A stretch of DNA of 48,008 bases. It comes from Tolypothrix sp. FACHB-123. GTDB lineage: Bacteria; Cyanobacteriota; Cyanobacteriia; Cyanobacteriales; Nostocaceae. Position numbers and translations under genes: made by a program. Positions 43,484-48,008 of this stretch are shown piece by piece. The stretch is taken from positions 1 to 48,008 of the forward strand of contig NZ_JACJRE010000056.1 in NCBI RefSeq assembly GCF_014697075.1. The letters run 5' to 3'. Within the stretch, counting starts at the first letter, position 1; every line of letters starts with the position of its first letter. The notes under the pieces are model-generated. The model was given only the letters and a program-made list of their open reading frames with translations, made no database searches and had not been told where the DNA came from.

Positions 43484-45592
43484 TTAAGCGACTTGAAAAT
43501 TAAAGCTGAGAGTAGCCCAATGATTGACATCTAATACGTAAGAATCGGCTGCTGTACCGTTGATTTCAGCTTTGACAGGACTAGTGTTATGTAAATCTTG
43601 TAAGATAGCTTGGGCTACTTCTAAGGGGTTTAATAAGGGGCCGATTGGTTGTTGATCTGTGGTGCTATTTTTAGCAGTTTCTAAGGTAGTCAGAGTTTCG
43701 TTGAAGGGATTGGTGCTAAAAATTAGTTGGTGTTCGCTTTCATAAGCTGGCCCGGGAATCACCCAACCCGAAGCAGTAGCGCTTTGTGGCAATATAATTG
43801 TTTCACCAGGAGCGATGACTATTTGTTTAACTAGGGGTTTTGTCGCTACATTGTTGGCTTCTGGGGGAGTTTCCCAAGGATAAAAAGCGATCGCAGTTCT
43901 GTTATTCTTTAATCCTACAAGCATAAAATACAATGCGCGATCGCCTAAATTTTGGATGCGATACTGCATTTTACTGCCAATGGGCACAATTGTCGTGCTA
44001 ATTAACTTGTTTGTCGCCGTATCCCCTGCGAAGCTACGCATAGTTTCCCGTTGCATAATTGCACGCGGTGATAAACTGTTGACAATTTCTAGGCTGGCTT
44101 TGATTGCTAAACGGGAAGAACCTTCATTTTCCGTGAGTCGCCATAACTTAGCGGCTAACAAAGTCGGTAATTTTGGCGCTAATTTTTGCACAGCAACTTT
44201 TACCGCTTCCCCAGTATCCCCAGGATTGTTGAAAATTGCTTCGCCGCCTAGAGAAAATAAACTGTAGCGAGTGGGAGTAGGTAAAAGTTTACTAAACAGA
44301 TAATCAGCCGGTTGTTCTCCCGCCACCACAGTGGAAACATGGGAGACTGTAGCAAAGGCGCTAGTCGCGTCTACTCGTTCAATTCTTTCTAATGCGGTAT
44401 CCAGAGCAACGATTAAATTAATGTTGCGGGGTAAAATTCTCACTGCTTCTTGGACGAGTTGCCCAACTTTCACCTCAGTAGTATTATTAATAGTGGAAAA
44501 TTGTGCTTTGGCTGTTAAGCCAGTACGCGATCGCAATATTAGCTGTTCTCCACTCACCAAGCTAAACCGAGAGTTAACCCCGTAATGTTCCAATACTTGT
44601 GGTGGTATCCCCCCTAACCATAAACTCACGCTTTTACCGTCGTCTTCTTTGGTGATAATCGCTCCTTCGCCGCCAATAGAGCTATCAGGCAGCAAATTAT
44701 CACCAATAACAGGATTTTTCTTGCTGGTAATTAACCCTGGCTGCTGCTTGCTTCCCAACTTACCTATAGAACTTTCCACTTGTCCAAGACTAATTTGAAT
44801 TGTCTTGCTGGGAGTAGCTTCCCATAAATACTGAGTTAAGGCGTAGGTAAATAACCCTGCACTAAAACCAGATAACAGCAATTCCCTAGCTGATTGCTTG
44901 GGATCTGTAGTTGCTGTTAATAGCAAGGGTGGGGTAAGTTCCTCTTTACTCCCGGTATTTTTCGCCTTCAGTTGTTGGAGAAATTCTAATTCGGCTGTGG
45001 CTAACTTCCCATCCTCAACTTCGGGACGGGCGCGAATTCCTAACCCTGTCCCAATTGTGGGAGCATAGTAACTATTATCTAATACGGCGGTGACACGATC
45101 TGTAGGGAGCGATCGCAATAATAATAACAGCGTTTCTTCTAATAAATAATTGACATTTTTATTATCTTGTGCATCCGAACCCACCAGTGCATTTTGTACA
45201 GTGTCCGGTGCTAATTGAATCCGAGTCCCATAACCGCTAAAGTGAAAGACTACAACATCCCCAGCCTTAACTTGCTTACCGAGATGTTCTAAAAAAGCAG
45301 CTTCGATAAATTCTCGGCTAGCTTGTTCTTCCGTCAACGTCAAAATATTGGCAGATGGAAAGCCAAAGCGGTGCATTAACAGTTCTTTTTGCAGTTCGAC
45401 ATCAGTTAAGCAGCCGCTAAGTTTAGGATTTTGCGCGTATTGATTAATCCCTATTAATAAAGCAAATTTACGCAGACTAGGTTGGGCTAAAGCTTGATAA
45501 TAGCGATTTCCCCAAGTCAACCACTCAGCCTCAGTTATACCCAAAACTGCGAGTATTGAACCAATTCGTTGTAAAAAACTCCGACGTTTCAT
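43484..45592 (-). CDS. Caspase-fold protein with a degenerate catalytic dyad (pseudo-orthocaspase)
   Basis: A 702-residue protein. The N-terminus KRRSFLQRIGSILAVLGI resembles a twin-arginine signal. Residues about 40-275 form a peptidase C14/p20-like caspase domain (FALLIGINQYA, LSGCLTDVELQKELL). The active-site His motif, normally SGHG, is SGYG here (Tyr121), and the catalytic Cys motif, normally DCCHSG, is LDNSYY (Ser174). Both catalytic residues are therefore replaced by Tyr and Ser, the 'YS' pattern described for bacterial pseudo-orthocaspases. The remaining part has a large beta-rich C-terminal region (about 400-700) ending in a DUF4384-like segment (RIQNLGDRALYFMLVGL). It is probably exported and non-proteolytic; its role is unknown. 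ATG 45592 is used. Confidence 0.88.
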   Translation of the reverse strand: MKRRSFLQRIGSILAVLGITEAEWLTWGNRYYQALAQPSLRKFALLIGINQYAQNPKLSGCLTDVELQKELLMHRFGFPSANILTLTEEQASREFIEAAFLEHLGKQVKAGDVVVFHFSGYGTRIQLAPDTVQNALVGSDAQDNKNVNYLLEETLLLLLRSLPTDRVTAVLDNSYYAPTIGTGLGIRARPEVEDGKLATAELEFLQQLKAKNTGSKEELTPPLLLTATTDPKQSARELLLSGFSAGLFTYALTQYLWEATPSKTIQISLGQVESSIGKLGSKQQPGLITSKKNPVIGDNLLPDSSIGGEGAIITKEDDGKSVSLWLGGIPPQVLEHYGVNSRFSLVSGEQLILRSRTGLTAKAQFSTINNTTEVKVGQLVQEAVRILPRNINLIVALDTALERIERVDATSAFATVSHVSTVVAGEQPADYLFSKLLPTPTRYSLFSLGGEAIFNNPGDTGEAVKVAVQKLAPKLPTLLAAKLWRLTENEGSSRLAIKASLEIVNSLSPRAIMQRETMRSFAGDTATNKLISTTIVPIGSKMQYRIQNLGDRALYFMLVGLKNNRTAIAFYPWETPPEANNVATKPLVKQIVIAPGETIILPQSATASGWVIPGPAYESEHQLIFSTNPFNETLTTLETAKNSTTDQQPIGPLLNPLEVAQAILQDLHNTSPVKAEINGTAADSYVLDVNHWATLSFNFQVA

Positions 45593-45688
45593 AAATTCGC
45601 TATCAGCCCTCAGCCCATCAGCATAACAGCTTAAAGGGCTGAAGCCTGTAGTGTAAAGTAAAGTGGGTACAATTTCGCTTTATTAACC

Positions 45689-46867
45689 TTAGACTGGGAC
45701 TTGTACCTTCATCGCCCTTGCTAATTCCGCCGCTACCTCTGGACGAGAAAATTCTGGAGGAGGTAATTCACCCCGACGCAGCATTTCTCTAACTTTGGTT
45801 CCCGACAGATGAACTCTTTCTTCTGGCTTGCTGGGGCTGGTTTTAGTAGTCGCCATTTGTTTGGTGCGCGTACAGTAAAACGCATGTTCAAACTTCATGG
45901 GGACAATTCCCAACTCCTGAGGTTCAAACTCATCAAAGATATATTGTGCGTCGTAAGTGCCGTAATAGTCACCCACACCCGCATGATCGCGCCCGACAAT
46001 AAAGTGAGTACAACCGTAGTTTTTGCGCACTAAAGCGTGGAAAATCGCTTCTCTAGGGCCAGCATAACGCATCGCTGCTGGATTAATTGCCAAAATCACT
46101 CTATCTAAAGGATAGTAATGTTCCAGCAAAATCTCATAGCAACGCATCCGCACATCAGCCGCGATGTCATCTTCTTTTGTCGCCCCGACTAATGGGTGCA
46201 AAAATAGACCATCAACAGTTTCTAAAGCGCACTTTTGAATATATTCATGGGCGCGGTGGATGGGGTTGCGAGTTTGAAACCCAACGATAGTTTTCCAGCC
46301 TTTATCTTTGAACATTTGCCGAGATGCGGCAGGATCGATTTGATAGGCGGGAAATTGAGGATGGGGATTGCGTTGTAATAGCCAGATATCACCTGCGAGA
46401 TTAATCGGCCCTTGGTTATAGACTACCTGTACTCCCGGATGTTTAGCATCATCAGTGCGATAGACATTAACAGCTTCGCGGGTTTTGTCGTAGCGATATT
46501 TTTGTGTGAGGTGTAAAACGCCAATATATTCGCCATTGGGATTATCCAGACGAACAAAGCCACCTTCTTGGAGAGGGGAAGCGACTTCTTCAGTTACTGA
46601 CAGTGTAATTGGGATTGACCACACAACACCATTAGCTAGACGCATTTCGCTAACTACGCGATCGTAATCTTCCTGGTTCATAAAACCTGTGAGTGGACTA
46701 AACCCACCGATCGCAATCATTTCTAAATCAGAAACAGCGCGATCGTCAAGTTGCACTCTGGGTAAATACTCAGCCTTAGAGAGAAATTCCTCTCTTTGTT
46801 CTGGTGTGGCGATGCGATTAACTAACTGTCCACCGTGCGGCGCAATAGCATCTGGATGGTAACTCAA
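45689..46867 (-). CDS. sat: Sulfate adenylyltransferase (ATP sulfurylase)
   Basis: The 392-residue protein is full length for a monofunctional bacterial ATP sulfurylase. Active-site motifs are [17 protein letters not shown] (QxRN and the HxxH pair), the [14 protein letters not shown] segment and [13 protein letters not shown], plus [25 protein letters not shown] near the C-terminus. It makes adenosine 5'-phosphosulfate from sulfate and ATP, the first step of assimilatory sulfate reduction. It lacks a C-terminal APS kinase domain, so APS kinase or APS/PAPS reductase must be encoded elsewhere. The start ATG at 46867 gives [18 protein letters not shown], a normal cyanobacterial Sat N-terminus. 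The gene is alone on its strand, about 100 bp from the orthocaspase-like gene. Confidence 0.97.
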   Translation of the reverse strand: MSYHPDAIAPHGGQLVNRIATPEQREEFLSKAEYLPRVQLDDRAVSDLEMIAIGGFSPLTGFMNQEDYDRVVSEMRLANGVVWSIPITLSVTEEVASPLQEGGFVRLDNPNGEYIGVLHLTQKYRYDKTREAVNVYRTDDAKHPGVQVVYNQGPINLAGDIWLLQRNPHPQFPAYQIDPAASRQMFKDKGWKTIVGFQTRNPIHRAHEYIQKCALETVDGLFLHPLVGATKEDDIAADVRMRCYEILLEHYYPLDRVILAINPAAMRYAGPREAIFHALVRKNYGCTHFIVGRDHAGVGDYYGTYDAQYIFDEFEPQELGIVPMKFEHAFYCTRTKQMATTKTSPSKPEERVHLSGTKVREMLRRGELPPPEFSRPEVAAELARAMKVQVPV

Positions 46868-47248
46868 CGTAATCCCCTCTTCGAGTTAAGGTAATTGTTT
46901 CAAACTATGTACTAACTTATCAAAATGCTGACACCCAGAGAAAAAGAGTTTTAAGAATTGTGGATAAAGAATTAAGTTACCCTGAAGCTAATGCACTCTA
47001 CAGCCTGGAATTATGACTGCGGTATCTCCTGTAGTTAAACCTATTAGCTTGATGCGATATTTTGGCGGGTATTATTAGCGGTGTCTAGCGTCGGCTGTGG
47101 CGCGGCTGTAGGGGTATCCTGGGGGCTTATTCGCTGGAATACTTATACATTGGGCATTTTAGCGCGGATATTCGCTTTTTCACATCACCCCTCACCTACA
47201 CAGGCATGGGGCATTGGTCAACCGTCATTGGCTATTGGTTGTTTGCTG
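46868..47248. other. Intergenic region upstream of sat with a possible degraded gene
   Basis: These 381 bp include the sat promoter region at the left. A plus-strand ATG at 47013 encodes only MTAVSPVVKPISLMRYFGGYY before a TAG at 47076-47078, and a different frame continues with VSSVGCGAAVGVSWGLIRWNT and ends inside STRR-like GGGCATT/GGCTATTGG repeats near 47205-47260. The pieces look like a frameshifted or decayed short gene, but I recognise no family. Confidence 0.35.
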
Positions 47249-47875
47249 TTAGCTATTGTTTGCTTGAAAAATCTGTTGAGCAGTCAGATTTAATTCGGGA
47301 AATGTTGGCGACTCTATGCGGTCTGTACCTCTAAATTGTTTACCTTGATATTCGCCCTCATTATTTAAAGAGTAAATTGTGATTGTTGGTTGTTTGGGGT
47401 CGCCTATTAATAGCTTGCTACCCAAAGCTAAATAATCCACTATCCAATATTCTTTAATACCCATTTCTTCATAATCGGCAAACTTTTTGTGATAATCATC
47501 ACGCCAGTTAGTACTAACTACCTCAATCACCAATGGTATTGATTCTGGTTGAGTTAAGATAGACTCTTCTTGCCAGCGTGGTTCATTTACTAAATTGGAA
47601 AGATTCATTACAAGAACATCTGGGAAGTATCCAGACTGTTTATTTTCTGCCTGTACTAGTGCCTTATTCGATATACCGTATTTGAGCTTAAGTCTTACAA
47701 ATTCGTATCCTAAAATCGCTGCTAAAAAAGCAATAATTTCTTCATGTTTTCCTTTGGGTTGTGGCATTTGAATAATATCCCCATCGTATAATTCGTAGCG
47801 AATATTTTCTAGTTGTGTTTTTAAAAATTCTACAAATTCATCAAATGTAACTAGTTTTTGTAGAGATTGCGTCAT
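47249..47875 (-). CDS. Uma2 family (DUF820) endonuclease-like protein, copy 2
   Basis: This 208-residue protein has the Uma2 pattern: VTFDEFVEFLKTQ, YELYDGDIIQMPQPKGKHEEI, the putative nuclease residues FPDVLVMN and IPLVIEVVSTNWRDDY (Asp, Glu), a conserved downstream KKFADYEEMGIKEYWIVDY block, and the C-terminal FPELNLTAQQIF. The conserved Lys (YHKKFADYE) and EYWIVD are more canonical than in the copy at 31065-31658, and the two are only distantly similar. Function is not established for the family. ATG 47875 is the start, and an A/T-rich region, probably its promoter, lies to the right. Confidence 0.9.
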   Translation of the reverse strand: MTQSLQKLVTFDEFVEFLKTQLENIRYELYDGDIIQMPQPKGKHEEIIAFLAAILGYEFVRLKLKYGISNKALVQAENKQSGYFPDVLVMNLSNLVNEPRWQEESILTQPESIPLVIEVVSTNWRDDYHKKFADYEEMGIKEYWIVDYLALGSKLLIGDPKQPTITIYSLNNEGEYQGKQFRGTDRIESPTFPELNLTAQQIFQANNS

Positions 47876-48008
47876 GATTTTTACCTTTCTTTTAGATAAA
47901 GTTTATTTGGTTCTTTAGTACTTGTTATGCTAAACTAACAATCAAAATGCCAGTTTAACAAGCATCTAATTCGGAAGTTTTCAAAGTTTCTAAATCCATA
48001 AGCCGAGC
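47876..48008. other. Right-edge region, no gene supported
   Basis: The last 133 bp should carry the promoter of the Uma2 gene on the minus strand. TTTTAACCTT-like A/T-rich sequence is present, but no feature can be assigned before the window ends. Confidence 0.3.

Overview
The window reads as chromosome from a filamentous, heterocyst-type cyanobacterium (Nostocales: Nostoc, Anabaena, Calothrix or relatives). The reasons are the very frequent HIP1 octamer GCGATCGC, the 16S 5' end, the heptanucleotide STRR-type tandem repeats between genes, and typical cyanobacterial genes: a PAP/fibrillin, a cyanobacteriochrome-linked c-di-GMP enzyme, type 2 IPP isomerase, a cyanophycinase-like peptidase, orthocaspase-like and Uma2 proteins. 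Genes lie on both strands in short units and no large prophage or integrative element is visible. The species cannot be named from the sequence alone.

Layout. 1-182: 5' end of a 16S rRNA gene on the minus strand, leaving the window to the left. 0.7-6.1 kb (minus): GH57 glycosidase, NifU-like Fe-S scaffold, PAS-GAF histidine kinase, small ribbon-helix-helix protein. 6.6-8.4 kb: lepA. 8.5-8.9 kb: secreted phage-tail-collar-like protein. 9.5-11.9 kb (+): GT4 glycosyltransferase and cyanophycinase-like S51 peptidase, with a hairpin over the peptidase's ribosome binding site. 11.9-18.3 kb (minus): cysteine desulfurase, two related PD-(D/E)XK-like proteins (one with a stop codon near its N-terminus), peroxiredoxin, an RpiB-like protein and an EAL-GAF-GGDEF photoreceptor candidate. 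18.5-21.0 kb (+): DUF697-type GTPase and fni. 20.9-23.7 kb (minus): NACHT NTPase with HEAT-like repeats, its 3' end overlapping fni.

24.5-36.5 kb (all +): EF-G paralogue, FAD monooxygenase, pentapeptide-repeat protein, threonine-dehydratase-like enzyme, small membrane protein, Uma2 protein, LemA with an M48 metalloprotease, and a small conserved protein with MltA. 36.6-37.5 kb (minus): a protein of unknown function with an acidic aromatic tail. 37.5-38.5 kb: a gene-free kilobase with an orphan IS200/IS605-like end and a degenerate 63-bp tandem array. 38.5-42.6 kb: PAP/fibrillin, HinT, YifB/ComM ATPase, MTA phosphorylase. 42.8-47.9 kb (minus): membrane protein, caspase-fold protein without its catalytic dyad, ATP sulfurylase, second Uma2 protein.

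Some genes share a theme. nfuA and iscS serve Fe-S assembly, and sat serves sulfur assimilation. lepA and the EF-G paralogue are translational GTPases. LemA/M48 and MltA act at the envelope. The NACHT protein, the PD-(D/E)XK pair and the Uma2 proteins look like accessory or defence-type genes. Repeats are dense between genes: two near-identical 123-124 bp MITE-like elements, a compact cloverleaf-forming element, palindrome clusters and many heptamer runs.

The observations most worth following up are the regulatory-looking hairpin before the S51 peptidase, the 63-bp array with boxes 2 and 6 helical turns apart, the DXCF cyanobacteriochrome coupled to both EAL and GGDEF, the YS-type pseudo-orthocaspase, and the NACHT-HEAT protein.
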